A stretch of DNA of 64,000 nucleotides from Lysinibacillus sp. ZYM-1 (lineage in GTDB: Bacteria; Bacillota; Bacilli; Bacillales_A; Planococcaceae): contig NZ_KQ465126.1 of the NCBI RefSeq assembly GCF_001308875.1, positions 20,959-84,958 on the forward strand, written 5' to 3'. Position 1 is the stretch's first letter, and every line of letters starts with the position of its first letter. Below, piece after piece: positions 34,114 through 43,423 of this stretch. The notes beneath the pieces are model-generated. The model ran no database searches. It was not told where the DNA came from and worked only from the letters and a program-made list of their open reading frames with translations. The position numbers and the translations under genes were made by a program.

Positions 34114-34263
34114 GTGTCATGTGAAATAGCGGTAGCAAATGGAAACATAGTAATATGGCTAGCCTATTTTATCGGTATTTTTATTTGTATCAATCAATAT
34201 GTTAAAAGGTATTTGTTGTTTCTCAGCCTGATAAAAGTAAACGGAACGAAAGAGGGAAGATAA
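34114..34263 (+). CDS. Possible 49-residue leader/membrane peptide abutting hemAT
   Basis: A frame from GTG at 34114 encodes one hydrophobic segment (IVIWLAYFIGIFICINQYV) and a basic tail, and its stop TAA (34261-34263) touches the hemAT GTG. However, the ribosome binding site (GGAGG) is only 3 bases from the GTG and is spaced ideally for an overlapping ATG at 34119 that is followed at once by TGA. Coding is uncertain: it may be a decayed gene or a start-stop regulatory element. Confidence 0.25.
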   Translation: MSCEIAVANGNIVIWLAYFIGIFICINQYVKRYLLFLSLIKVNGTKEGR

Positions 34264-35556
34264 GTGATTTTTCAAAAACAGAGAAAGACAAAGGCATTGG
34301 ATTTACAGCAATATACTGTAAAAATGGATTTATCTAATCGCCAATTAATGGCTAAGCAAATTGAAATGCTGAATTTAACGAAGCAGGACTTACAATATTT
34401 AAAAGCATTCCAGCCGTATGTTATGGACAATATAGATCACATTGTAAACCGTTTTTACAATATGATAGGTACCGAGCATCATTTGGTAGATATTATTAGT
34501 CATCATAGTTCTGTAGAAAAGCTTAAAGTAACATTACGGCAGCATATTATTGAAATGTTTAACGGAACGATTGATGAGATGTTTTACCAAAGGCGTGTGA
34601 AAATTGCAAAGGTGCATGTTCACATTGGGCTTAGAACACAATGGTATATCTGCGCATTCCAAGATTTATCTCTCTCATTTATTGACTTAGTTGAACAAAA
34701 TATCGATCAACCTCGAGATCAGTTTAATACCATTAGAGCGATTTCTAAAATTTGTAACTTTGAGCAGCAACTTGTTTTAGAAGCATTTGAAAACACTGTT
34801 GAACAGCATAAAGTAAATATGGAGCAAGAAAAAGAAACAATTGAACGGCAAATTGTAGAATCCTCGGAATTGCTTGCAACCATTTCGCAAGAAACAAATA
34901 GTTCATTTTGCAGTCTAAGCGAACAATCTGATGAAATTGAACAATTAGCTAAGAAATCAATTGATGTGTCCACCCTAGCTGAAAATCAAGCACTGGATGG
35001 ACGTGAATGTTTGAAAAAGCAATCACAAAATATGAACAATATTATTCAATCTCTTCATGATATAGAAGAAAATATTGAACAATTGTCTGGTATGTCAAAG
35101 GAAATGGAAACAATCATGAGTGTCGTTACCAATATTGCCAATCAAACCAATCTGTTGGCTTTGAATGCCGCTATTGAAGCTGCCCGTGCTGGAGAAGCGG
35201 GGAAGGGATTTAGTGTGGTGGCTGATGAAGTACGTAAATTATCCATTCAAACAAAAGAATCTGTCACAGCTGTTGCATTGTTATTGCAAAAAACGAGTGA
35301 ACGAACGGAAAAATTGGAGCAATCTCTTACTAATATTCAAGAAGAAGTGGCATCTGGTGAGGAAAACATGTTACACACTGAAGGCCAATTTACGAATATA
35401 CTGGGAGCGATGACAGAAGCAAAAGATCAAAATGATTGCATGGCAATGAAAATTAAAGCAATTGCAAGTATATTAAGTGAGTTGGGTACTTCTTTTTCGG
35501 AAGTAACAAATTCCGCAGAAAAATTAGCAAACTTTGCCCAAAATTTAAAAGGTTAG
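34264..35556 (+). CDS. hemAT: HemAT, heme-based oxygen-sensing chemotaxis transducer
   Basis: 430 residues, soluble. The N-terminal globin-coupled-sensor domain (about 15-180) has the proximal heme His118 in [13 protein letters not shown] linker and coiled coil lead to a methyl-accepting signalling domain with the hairpin tip [20 protein letters not shown] and [19 protein letters not shown]. subtilis HemAT (432 residues) mediates aerotaxis. The GTG start at 34264 follows AGAGGGAAGATAA. There are no membrane segments, as expected. The heme-pathway gene cgoX lies next downstream, separated by a terminator. Confidence 0.93.
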   Translation: MIFQKQRKTKALDLQQYTVKMDLSNRQLMAKQIEMLNLTKQDLQYLKAFQPYVMDNIDHIVNRFYNMIGTEHHLVDIISHHSSVEKLKVTLRQHIIEMFNGTIDEMFYQRRVKIAKVHVHIGLRTQWYICAFQDLSLSFIDLVEQNIDQPRDQFNTIRAISKICNFEQQLVLEAFENTVEQHKVNMEQEKETIERQIVESSELLATISQETNSSFCSLSEQSDEIEQLAKKSIDVSTLAENQALDGRECLKKQSQNMNNIIQSLHDIEENIEQLSGMSKEMETIMSVVTNIANQTNLLALNAAIEAARAGEAGKGFSVVADEVRKLSIQTKESVTAVALLLQKTSERTEKLEQSLTNIQEEVASGEENMLHTEGQFTNILGAMTEAKDQNDCMAMKIKAIASILSELGTSFSEVTNSAEKLANFAQNLKG

Positions 35557-35640
35557 ATTACTAGTTATAATAAACACTATAGTACCTATTATTATGTGTC
35601 TTTAGTATTCATAGATCTCATAGAGTTACATACTCATAAA

Positions 35641-35677
35641 GCTAGGGTTACCTCACGGATGAGGTAGCTCTATTTTT
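35641..35677 (+). terminator. Terminator after hemAT
   Basis: TTACCTCA pairs with TGAGGTAG around CGGA, followed a few bases later by T5. Confidence 0.65.
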
Positions 35678-35761
35678 GCTAAATTTGTAAAGGGTTTGAC
35701 GTAACTTTCAATAAAAATAAGTTTATACTGTAGACAGAACTAAAAATAGGGGCGGTTTACT

Positions 35762-37156
35762 ATGAAAACAGTTGTTGTATTAGGTGGCGGTATTACTGGG
35801 TTATGCACAATGCATTATCTACAACGTCAAGTGAAGGAAAAAAAATTAGATGTTCAGCTAGTGCTCGTAGAAAAAAATACATATTTAGGTGGCAAATTAT
35901 ATTCGGCATATGAACAAGACTTTATTATGGAAACAGGTGCTGATTCTATTGTAGCCCGCCATAAAGGTGTAATGGAGCTAGTGCAGGAGCTAGGTTTTGA
36001 AGAGAATCTCGTTTACAACGAAACAGGTATCTCCTATATTTATACAAATAACGAACTGCATGCCATTCCAGTAGATTCTACATTTGGTATACCTATGAGT
36101 TTGACATCTCTTGAGGAAAGTACACTCATTTCTGAACAGGCAAAACAAGAAGCACTAAAGGATTTAACTCTACCCAATGCAGGTTTCACGAAAGAAAGCT
36201 CGATAGGGGAATTTTTAACCTATTATTTAGGTGAAGAGCTAGTGGAAAATCAAATTGCACCCGTCCTGGCAGGTGTTTATTCAGGTGACTTACACCAGCT
36301 TTCTATAGCCTCCACACTACCATATTTAATTGACTATAAAAATGAATATGGAAGCATCATTAAAGGTTTCGATGCGAATCGTGAGCAATTTGTTAAAGCT
36401 TCTAACAAAAAATTTATATCGTTCCAAAATGGTTTATCCTCTTTAATTGAGCGATTAGAACATACGTTAACAGATGTAGACATCATCAAGGGTGTTGCAA
36501 CAACCTGTGTCAAAAAACAGGAGAACCAATATATGATTTCCTTAGCAAATGGTCAAAACATTGAGGCAGATCATGTTGTCCTAGCATTACCGAATGAAGC
36601 AGTTCAAAGCATATTGCAGGATGAATCCTTAAACCGTTATTTTGATCAGTTTACTACAGCATCAGCAATTACCATTTATCTAGGTTTTGATGTACCTGAC
36701 TCTAAATTACCAGCGGATGGAACGGGCTATATTGTATCGCATAATTCTGATGTCACTTGTAATGCAGCAACTTGGACGAGTCGTAAGTGGAAACATACAT
36801 CGAAAAACAATAAGTTACTTGTGCGCCTTTTCTATAAGAATATTAATCCAGCGTATGAGCAATTACGTGATATGACTGAAGAAGAATTGGCAGCGGTAGC
36901 TTTAGAAGATGTTCGAAAAAGCTTGGGAATCGAGGAAAAACCAACAGTAGTTAACGTCACAAAGTGGATTGATCAGATGCCTAAATATGACTTAGCTCAC
37001 CGTGAAGCATTACAAGGATTACTATTGGAACTGAATGAAAACTATCCGAATTTATCGATTGCAGGTTGTTCTTATTTTGGAGTAGGTATTGGCGCTTGCA
37101 TTCAAAATGGGAAAAAAATTGGTGAGGACCTTGCTGAAGAGCTATCCAATTTCTAG
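35762..37156 (+). CDS. cgoX: Coproporphyrinogen III oxidase (CgoX, formerly HemY)
   Basis: 464 residues, FAD enzyme of the coproporphyrin-dependent heme route of Gram-positives; it oxidises coproporphyrinogen III to coproporphyrin III. The N-terminal dinucleotide fold VVLGGGITGLCTMHYL (4-19), the FAD-binding ETGADSIVARHKG and a C-terminal GCSYFGVGIGACIQNGKKIG are family hallmarks. TAGGGGCGG precedes the ATG. It stands alone here; hemE/hemH, often beside it in Bacillus, are absent. Confidence 0.92.
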   Translation: MKTVVVLGGGITGLCTMHYLQRQVKEKKLDVQLVLVEKNTYLGGKLYSAYEQDFIMETGADSIVARHKGVMELVQELGFEENLVYNETGISYIYTNNELHAIPVDSTFGIPMSLTSLEESTLISEQAKQEALKDLTLPNAGFTKESSIGEFLTYYLGEELVENQIAPVLAGVYSGDLHQLSIASTLPYLIDYKNEYGSIIKGFDANREQFVKASNKKFISFQNGLSSLIERLEHTLTDVDIIKGVATTCVKKQENQYMISLANGQNIEADHVVLALPNEAVQSILQDESLNRYFDQFTTASAITIYLGFDVPDSKLPADGTGYIVSHNSDVTCNAATWTSRKWKHTSKNNKLLVRLFYKNINPAYEQLRDMTEEELAAVALEDVRKSLGIEEKPTVVNVTKWIDQMPKYDLAHREALQGLLLELNENYPNLSIAGCSYFGVGIGACIQNGKKIGEDLAEELSNF

Positions 37157-37257
37157 GATTTTAAGCGAAAAAATTCTTTGTTATGTGAAATAGTCTTGAC
37201 TCATTCGTCTGTAAACGATATGATTCTTTTAATTATTTAAAAAATTCATACTTAATT

Positions 37258-37372
37258 CTTATCAAGAGAAGCTGAGGGACTGGCCCGATGAAGCTTCAGC
37301 AACCAACTTTTTGTCAGGTGCTAAATCCAGAAGACCATTGAGTCGAAGATGAGAAGGAACAACAATGATGAG
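37258..37372 (+). ncRNA. SAM-I (S-box) riboswitch
   Basis: The conserved blocks appear in order: CTTATCAAGAGAAGCTGAGG, GACTGGCCCGATGAAGC, CAGCAACC, GTCAGGTGCTAAATCC and GATGAGAAGG. A terminator follows directly. High S-adenosylmethionine should stop transcription of yitJ-metH. Confidence 0.95.
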
Positions 37373-37377
37373 TCGTT

Positions 37378-37412
37378 AAAGCCTTCTTTTTATATAAAGA
37401 AGGCTTTTTATT
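37378..37412 (+). terminator. Expression-platform terminator of the S-box
   Basis: AAAGCCTTC pairs with GAAGGCTTT around an AT-rich loop, followed by TTA. Confidence 0.9.
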
Positions 37413-37443
37413 ATACAGAGATATAGGAAGAGAGGCTAGTTTT

Positions 37444-39291
37444 ATGGGATTGCTTGAAAGGTTACAAACACATGTACTGACGGCAGATGGTGCAATAGGC
37501 ACAGTGCTATATGGCTATGGATTGGAGTATTGCCATGAGGAAATGAATGTTCAGAGACCTGAATTAATTGAAAAGATTCATAGAGAATATATTGCGGCTG
37601 GTGCTGATATCATTCAAACAAATACGTACGGTGCCAATGCCATTAAATTAGCTCGCTATGGATTAGAATCAAGTGTCAAACAATTTAATGAAGCAGCTAT
37701 TACTATTGCCAAGCGAGCAGCTGCAGATGGCGGTCAATTTGTTTTAGGGACAATTGGTGGTATTCGTGGCATTCGTAAAAGTGATGCAACGTTAGATGAA
37801 ATATTAGCAACCGTTGAAGAACAGGCAAATGTTTTACTTGCAGGAAATCCAGATGGCCTTTTACTCGAAACCTATTATGATTTTGAAGAATTGACAGCGA
37901 CATTAAAAATGCTTCGCGCCAAAACCAATATACCGATTATTGCCCAAGTATCTATGCATGAGCCTGGTGTTTTACAAAATGGCATGCCTTTAAATAATGC
38001 TCTGCATGAGTTAGAAACACTGGGTGCAGATATTGTTGGTGTCAATTGCCGTCTAGGTCCATACCATACGATTCAAGCGTTTGAAGGTGTAGAACTTCCT
38101 GAAAAGGCATTTATGTCAGCCTACCCAAATGCTTCGTTACTAGATTTAGAGGACGGACGCGTTGTTTATGAGTCTGAGGCTGATTATTTTGGTCGGGCTG
38201 CTGTTGAACTGCGTGATCAAGGGGTCCGCTTAATCGGGGGCTGTTGTGGTACAACACCAAAGCATATTGCTGCAGCAAAGAAATATTTAGAAGAGCTATC
38301 ACCAGTCAGTGAAAAGCATGCGAAACCTGCAAAGATTGAGATTGTTCGTGATGCAGAGCCACCTAAATATGAACCACTTCATGAAAAAGTAAAGCGTGAG
38401 CGCTCGGTAATCGTAGAGCTAGATACACCTAGACATTTAGAAATTGACGGTTTTCTTGAAGGAGCAAAACAACTATATGAGGCAGGTGCCGATGTAGTTA
38501 TGATGGCAGACAATTCACTGGCATCCCCACGTATTAGCAATATGGCAATGGGGTCCTTATTGAAAAGTACTAACGGTGTCCGTCCTCTTACACATATTAC
38601 CTGTCGAGATCGTAATTTGATTGGTCTGCAATCGCATTTAATGGGGTTAAATGCCTTAGGAATTCATGATGTGTTAGCCGTTACTGGTGATCCAACAAAG
38701 GTTGGGGACTTCCCAGGAGCAACTAGCGTATATGATGTATCCTCGATGGAGCTTATCCAATTAATTAAACAATTAAATGAAGGGGTCTCTTTCTCGGGGA
38801 AACCACTCCGGAAAAAGGCAAACTTCTCTGTGGCTGCTGCATTTAATCCCAATGTTCGTGTTTTAGATCGTGCTGTGGCACGTTTAGAAAAAAAGATTGA
38901 ACATGGGGCAGACTATTTCATTTCACAGCCTGTTTATACAAAGGAAAAGATTGTAGAAATTTATGAAGCAACGAAGCATTTACAAGCACCGATTTATATT
39001 GGTATTATGCCCGTTACCAGCTATAAAAGTGCTGAGTTTTTACATCATGAGGTGCCAGGCATAAAATTATCTGAAGATGCTTTAGCAAGGATGAAAGCTT
39101 GTGGTGAAGATAAGGAACATGCCACATTGGAAGGTATTGCTATTGCTAAGGAATTAGTAGAAGTGGCTACGCAATATTTCAATGGTATTTACCTCATTAC
39201 ACCATTTTTACGCTATGATGTGACATTAGAGTTGATGAAATATATAGAGCAATTGGATGAACAGAAAAAAGGGGTAAGTATAAATGGCTAA
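37444..39291 (+). CDS. yitJ: Bifunctional homocysteine S-methyltransferase / methylenetetrahydrofolate reductase (YitJ)
   Basis: 615 residues. Residues 1-290 are a homocysteine methyltransferase barrel: zinc Cys in VNCRLGP and paired Cys in IGGCCGTTPKHIAA. Residues about 320-605 are an MTHFR-like FAD barrel (ERSVIVELDTPRHLEIDGFL; LAVTGDPTKVGDFPGATSVY; FISQPVYTKEKI). The protein would make 5-methyl-THF for methionine synthesis and also bind homocysteine. It is the first gene after the S-box and overlaps metH by 8 bases, so production of methyl-folate and its use by MetH are coupled. Confidence 0.93.
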   Translation: MGLLERLQTHVLTADGAIGTVLYGYGLEYCHEEMNVQRPELIEKIHREYIAAGADIIQTNTYGANAIKLARYGLESSVKQFNEAAITIAKRAAADGGQFVLGTIGGIRGIRKSDATLDEILATVEEQANVLLAGNPDGLLLETYYDFEELTATLKMLRAKTNIPIIAQVSMHEPGVLQNGMPLNNALHELETLGADIVGVNCRLGPYHTIQAFEGVELPEKAFMSAYPNASLLDLEDGRVVYESEADYFGRAAVELRDQGVRLIGGCCGTTPKHIAAAKKYLEELSPVSEKHAKPAKIEIVRDAEPPKYEPLHEKVKRERSVIVELDTPRHLEIDGFLEGAKQLYEAGADVVMMADNSLASPRISNMAMGSLLKSTNGVRPLTHITCRDRNLIGLQSHLMGLNALGIHDVLAVTGDPTKVGDFPGATSVYDVSSMELIQLIKQLNEGVSFSGKPLRKKANFSVAAAFNPNVRVLDRAVARLEKKIEHGADYFISQPVYTKEKIVEIYEATKHLQAPIYIGIMPVTSYKSAEFLHHEVPGIKLSEDALARMKACGEDKEHATLEGIAIAKELVEVATQYFNGIYLITPFLRYDVTLELMKYIEQLDEQKKGVSING

Positions 39292-42200
39292 GCACTTGAT
39301 TGAGGAGCAACTTGATAAACGCATATTAATTCTTGATGGCGCGATGGGAACAATGCTGCAAAATGAAAACTTATCAGCAGATGATTTTGGTGGTGAAGAG
39401 CTAGATGGTTGTAATGAAAATCTAGTGCTCACTAGACCTGACGTCATTGAGAAAATTCATCATAAGTATTTGGAGGCAGGAGCAGATATTATTTGTACGA
39501 ATACATTTGGTGGTACACCTCTTGTATTAAATGAATATAATCTTGGTGCAAAAGCGGAAGAGATTAATAAACGTGCAGTCGAAATTGCTCGTCAAGCTGT
39601 AGATAATTATTCTACCTCTGATTGGCCACGTTTTGTTGCAGGGGCAATGGGCCCAACAACCAAAACGCTGTCAGTAACAGGTGGTATTACATTTGATGAG
39701 CTAGAGGAAAATTTCTATGTGCAAGCAAAAGCGCTAATTGAAGCAGGGGCAGACGTCCTGTTGCTTGAGACAAGTCAGGATATGTTAAATGTTAAAGCAG
39801 GTACACTTGGTGTGGCACGTGCTTTCGAAGTAACTGGCAAAGAGCTACCTGTCATGATATCAGGAACAATCGAGCCGATGGGTACTACACTTGCAGGGCA
39901 AACTATTGATGCTTTTTATATTTCCATCGAGCATATTCAACCATTATCAGTGGGCTTAAACTGTGCAACGGGGCCAGAGTTTATGACGGACCATATTCGT
40001 TCATTGGCAGAGCTGTCAACGGGCTATATTAGCTGTTACCCGAATGCTGGTTTACCGGATGAAGAAGGATGTTATCATGAGTCTCCAGAATCTCTGTCGC
40101 AAAAACTAAAGGGCTTTGCTGCAAAAGGATGGCTCAATATTGTAGGTGGGTGCTGTGGTACAACTCCAGCACATATTGCGGCTATTCGTGAGGTTTTAAA
40201 AGATGAAAAGCCTCGCCAATTACCAGAAAAAACACATGGTCACGCGGTTTCAGGTATCGAACCACTATTGTATGATGATTCAATGCGTCCGTTATTTATT
40301 GGTGAGAGAACGAATGTTATTGGTTCTCGTAAATTCAAGCACTTAATTATTGATGGGAAATTTGAGGAAGCGGCGGAGATTGCAAGGGCGCAAGTGAAAA
40401 ATGGGGCACATGTAATCGATATTTGTTTAGCGAACCCAGACCGTGATGAATTAGCGGACATACGTGGCTTTATGCAGGAAGTCGTGAAAAAAGTTAAGGT
40501 TCCACTTGTTATTGATTCAACAGATGAAAAGGTTATTGAAGAAGCACTAAAATTTTCGCAAGGGAAAGCCATCATTAACTCTATTAATCTAGAGGATGGT
40601 GAAGAACGGTTTGATGCAGTATTGCCATTAGTGAAAAAGTACGGTGCCTCGTTAGTTGTGGGAACTATAGATGAAACGGGGATGGCGGTCGATCGTCATC
40701 GGAAGCTTGAAATTGCTGAACGTTCCTATCAACTACTAACAGAAAAATGGGGAATTGAACCTGAAGATATCATCTTTGACCCATTAATGTTCCCAGTAGG
40801 AACAGGGGATGAGCAATATATTGGCTCCGCTCTTGAAACAATTGAAGGAATTCGTCTGATCAAAGAAAAAATGCCACGTACATTAACGGTGCTTGGTGTT
40901 AGTAATATCTCATTCGGCTTACCACCAGTTGGCCGCGAAGTACTCAATGCTGTATACCTCTATCATTGTACACAGGCTGGCTTAGATTATGCCATTGTAA
41001 ATACTGAGAAGCTAGAACGTTATGCATCCATTCCAGAAGAGGAAATTACACTGGCGAATAACTTGCTGTTTAATACAAATGATGAGACATTGGCTGTGTT
41101 CACAGATTTTTATCGTGATAAAAAGAAGGAAAAGACTGAAGCGGATATTCCGAAAACTGTTGAAGGTCGTTTAGCTTACTATATATTAGAAGGTACAAAA
41201 GAAGGACTTATTGAAGATTTAGAAGCTGCTCGGGAAATGTTTGAGACGCCTCTTGATATTATTAATGGTCCATTAATGAATGGTATGGCCGAGGTAGGTC
41301 GTTTATTTAATGATAACCAATTGATTGTAGCGGAGGTTTTACAATCTGCTGGAGTGATGAAGGCTGCAGTTGCCCATTTAGAGCAATTCATGGAGAAGGA
41401 TGAGGAGAGCACTGGTAAAGGTAAAATGGTGCTTGCTACCGTAAAAGGTGATGTGCATGATATTGGGAAAAACCTTGTTGATATTATTTTAAGCAATAAT
41501 GGCTATAAGGTTGTAGATTTAGGTATTAAGGTGACGCCTGCTCAATTGATAGAAGCCATTCGCAAGGAAAAGCCAGATTTTATCGGGTTATCGGGTTTAC
41601 TGGTTAAGTCAGCGCAGCAAATGGTCACTACGGCTCAAGATTTTAAAGAAGCAGGGATTGATGTGCCAATTTTAGTTGGTGGAGCTGCACTTTCTCGCCG
41701 ATTTACAGAAACAAAAATTGCTGATGAATATAATGGACCTGTTATTTATGCAAAGGATGCGATGCAAGGGTTGGAGCAAGCAAACCTATTAATGGGTGAG
41801 GGGACACGTGAAAACTTTTTAGCAGAAATTGCGGAATCTCGCCAAAAACGTTTAGAGGCAGATGAAAAACGGGCTGCTCGTCCTGCAAAAGAGGTAACAA
41901 TAAAACCTGCACGTACAGTAAAGGAAGCATCAGTATTTTTCCCAGCTGATTTACGCCGTCATGTAAAGAAAGAATACTCTGTCTCCCATTTATATCCATA
42001 TGTTAATATGCGGACATTACTGGGGCATCATTTAGGCTTAAAAGGGCAAGTACAACAATTGCTTGATGCTGGGGATCCAAGAGCAACTGAGCTTAAAGAT
42101 CTAGTGGATGACTATTTAAAAAGTAATCTATTAAAGCCTTCTGGTTTATATCAATTTTTCCCTGCCCAAGCAGATGGAGATGATGTAGTTGTTTATGATC

Positions 42201-42715
42201 CAGCGGATAGCAAGACAGAAATTGAGCGTTTTACTTTCCCACGTCAGCAGGTTGAACCGTTTTTATGTCTTGCTGATTTCTTAAGGACAGTAGAAAGTGG
42301 CGAAATGGACTATGTTGCTCTCATGGTGGTGACAGCAGGGCAAGGAGTTATGGCAAAAGCTCGTCAGCTAAAAGAGGATGGTAAATTCCTTGAAAGCCAT
42401 GCCTTACAGTCGACGGCGCTAGAATTAGCAGAGGGCTTTGCAGAACGTATGCATCAAGAAATCCGTGACCAATGGGGCTTCCCAGATGCGACAGATTTCA
42501 CGATGCGCGATCGTTTCGCAGCTAAGTACCAGGGACAACGTTTTTCATTTGGCTATCCAGCATGTCCTAACTTGGAGGATCAAGAAAAATTGTTTAGTTT
42601 GTTAAAGCCTGAGGATATTGGTGTTCATTTAACGGAAGGTTTTATGATGGAGCCAGAAGCATCTGTATCAGCGATTGTTTTTGCTCATCCTGATGCTCGC
42701 TACTTCAATGTATAA
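39284..42715 (+). CDS. metH: Cobalamin-dependent methionine synthase MetH
   Basis: 1143 residues (E. coli MetH 1227) in the usual four modules: homocysteine domain (zinc ligands Cys227, Cys290, Cys291 in LNCATG and GGCCGTT), methyl-folate/pterin domain (about 340-610, GERTNVIGSRKFK), cobalamin domain (cap from about 640; base-off ligand His725 in GDVHDIGKN; LVGGAALSRRFT) and activation domain from about 880 (DDVVVYD; TMRDRFAAKYQGQRFSFGYP). It transfers methyl from 5-methyl-THF to homocysteine via B12. SAM riboswitch control and dependence on imported or self-made cobalamin link it to btuCD at 23-25 kb. Confidence 0.95.
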   Translation: MAKHLIEEQLDKRILILDGAMGTMLQNENLSADDFGGEELDGCNENLVLTRPDVIEKIHHKYLEAGADIICTNTFGGTPLVLNEYNLGAKAEEINKRAVEIARQAVDNYSTSDWPRFVAGAMGPTTKTLSVTGGITFDELEENFYVQAKALIEAGADVLLLETSQDMLNVKAGTLGVARAFEVTGKELPVMISGTIEPMGTTLAGQTIDAFYISIEHIQPLSVGLNCATGPEFMTDHIRSLAELSTGYISCYPNAGLPDEEGCYHESPESLSQKLKGFAAKGWLNIVGGCCGTTPAHIAAIREVLKDEKPRQLPEKTHGHAVSGIEPLLYDDSMRPLFIGERTNVIGSRKFKHLIIDGKFEEAAEIARAQVKNGAHVIDICLANPDRDELADIRGFMQEVVKKVKVPLVIDSTDEKVIEEALKFSQGKAIINSINLEDGEERFDAVLPLVKKYGASLVVGTIDETGMAVDRHRKLEIAERSYQLLTEKWGIEPEDIIFDPLMFPVGTGDEQYIGSALETIEGIRLIKEKMPRTLTVLGVSNISFGLPPVGREVLNAVYLYHCTQAGLDYAIVNTEKLERYASIPEEEITLANNLLFNTNDETLAVFTDFYRDKKKEKTEADIPKTVEGRLAYYILEGTKEGLIEDLEAAREMFETPLDIINGPLMNGMAEVGRLFNDNQLIVAEVLQSAGVMKAAVAHLEQFMEKDEESTGKGKMVLATVKGDVHDIGKNLVDIILSNNGYKVVDLGIKVTPAQLIEAIRKEKPDFIGLSGLLVKSAQQMVTTAQDFKEAGIDVPILVGGAALSRRFTETKIADEYNGPVIYAKDAMQGLEQANLLMGEGTRENFLAEIAESRQKRLEADEKRAARPAKEVTIKPARTVKEASVFFPADLRRHVKKEYSVSHLYPYVNMRTLLGHHLGLKGQVQQLLDAGDPRATELKDLVDDYLKSNLLKPSGLYQFFPAQADGDDVVVYDPADSKTEIERFTFPRQQVEPFLCLADFLRTVESGEMDYVALMVVTAGQGVMAKARQLKEDGKFLESHALQSTALELAEGFAERMHQEIRDQWGFPDATDFTMRDRFAAKYQGQRFSFGYPACPNLEDQEKLFSLLKPEDIGVHLTEGFMMEPEASVSAIVFAHPDARYFNV

Positions 42716-42727
42716 GGAGTAAAATAT

Positions 42728-42771
42728 GAAGATATAGATAGTGGTTTATAGCCTAACTATATCTTCTTTTC
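42728..42771 (+). terminator. Terminator after metH
   Basis: GAAGATATAG pairs with CTATATCTTC around a 19-base loop, followed by TTTT. Confidence 0.8.
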
Positions 42772-42814
42772 TTGCCATTGAACGTGAGGATATTTTCGGA
42801 AGGACGTGCGTAAA

Positions 42815-43315
42815 ATGATTCGATTGATGGAAGAAAAAGATTTACCTGAGGTTTTGGAAATCTATAATGATATTATTTTAACAAGCAAAGCAGTCTATAG
42901 ATATGAAATTCAATCTTTAGATGAAAAAGAACAATGGTTTAAGGCACAGCAGGTATTAGGAAATCCGTTGTTTGTATTTGATGAAAATGGGATGATTGCT
43001 GGCTTTGCTACTTATAGTCAATTCCGTCCTTATCCAGGTTACAAATATACAATGGAGCACTCCGTCTATGTGCATAAAGAGCATTACCAAAAAGGTATTG
43101 GTACGAAGCTTATGCTTAAGCTAATAGCGACAGCGGAAGAGCGAGGAGTAAAGACATTAGTTGCTGGCATTGATGGAGAAAACATTGGTAGTATTAAAGC
43201 ACACGAAAAATTAGGTTTTGAATACGCAGGTACCATTAAAAATGCAGGCTATAAATTTGAACAGTGGCTAGATCTTGTGTTCTATCAGCTGCATTTGACT
43301 GGAACGAAATCATAA
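42815..43315 (+). CDS. GNAT acetyltransferase (phosphinothricin/amino-acid acetyltransferase-like)
   Basis: 166 residues, one GNAT domain. MEHSVYVHKEHYQKGIGTKL is motif A with the acetyl-CoA-binding Q-x-x-G-x-G/A, and SIKAHEKLGFEYAGTIKNAG is motif B; YRYEIQSLDEKEQWF is typical of the Pat/Bar branch. Such enzymes acetylate phosphinothricin, methionine sulfoximine or related amino acids; the native substrate here is uncertain. The start is the ATG at 42815, 10 bases after AAGGA; the GTG at 42806 is closer to that site than normal. Single gene between terminators. Confidence 0.85.
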   Translation: MIRLMEEKDLPEVLEIYNDIILTSKAVYRYEIQSLDEKEQWFKAQQVLGNPLFVFDENGMIAGFATYSQFRPYPGYKYTMEHSVYVHKEHYQKGIGTKLMLKLIATAEERGVKTLVAGIDGENIGSIKAHEKLGFEYAGTIKNAGYKFEQWLDLVFYQLHLTGTKS

Positions 43316-43345
43316 AAGGATATGACAAATGTCATATCCTTTTTA
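43313..43345 (+). terminator. Terminator after the acetyltransferase gene
   Basis: AAAAGGATATGAC pairs perfectly with GTCATATCCTTTT around AAAT. Confidence 0.92.
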
Positions 43346-43423
43346 TGATGTTTGCGTCTGTTACTGACTTGTACTCTTGTTTTATGATGAGGTCATAAGG
43401 AAAAGGAAACGAGGGAGTAGAAG

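Noticed and set aside
40240..40575. Minus-strand frame inside metH
   Set aside because: Antisense shadow of a conserved enzyme domain, no ribosome binding site.
43382..43398. TTATGA/TCATAA dyad before des as a DesR site
   Set aside because: It overlaps the predicted -10 region, whereas DesR activates from upstream of the -35; no match to the known element could be shown.
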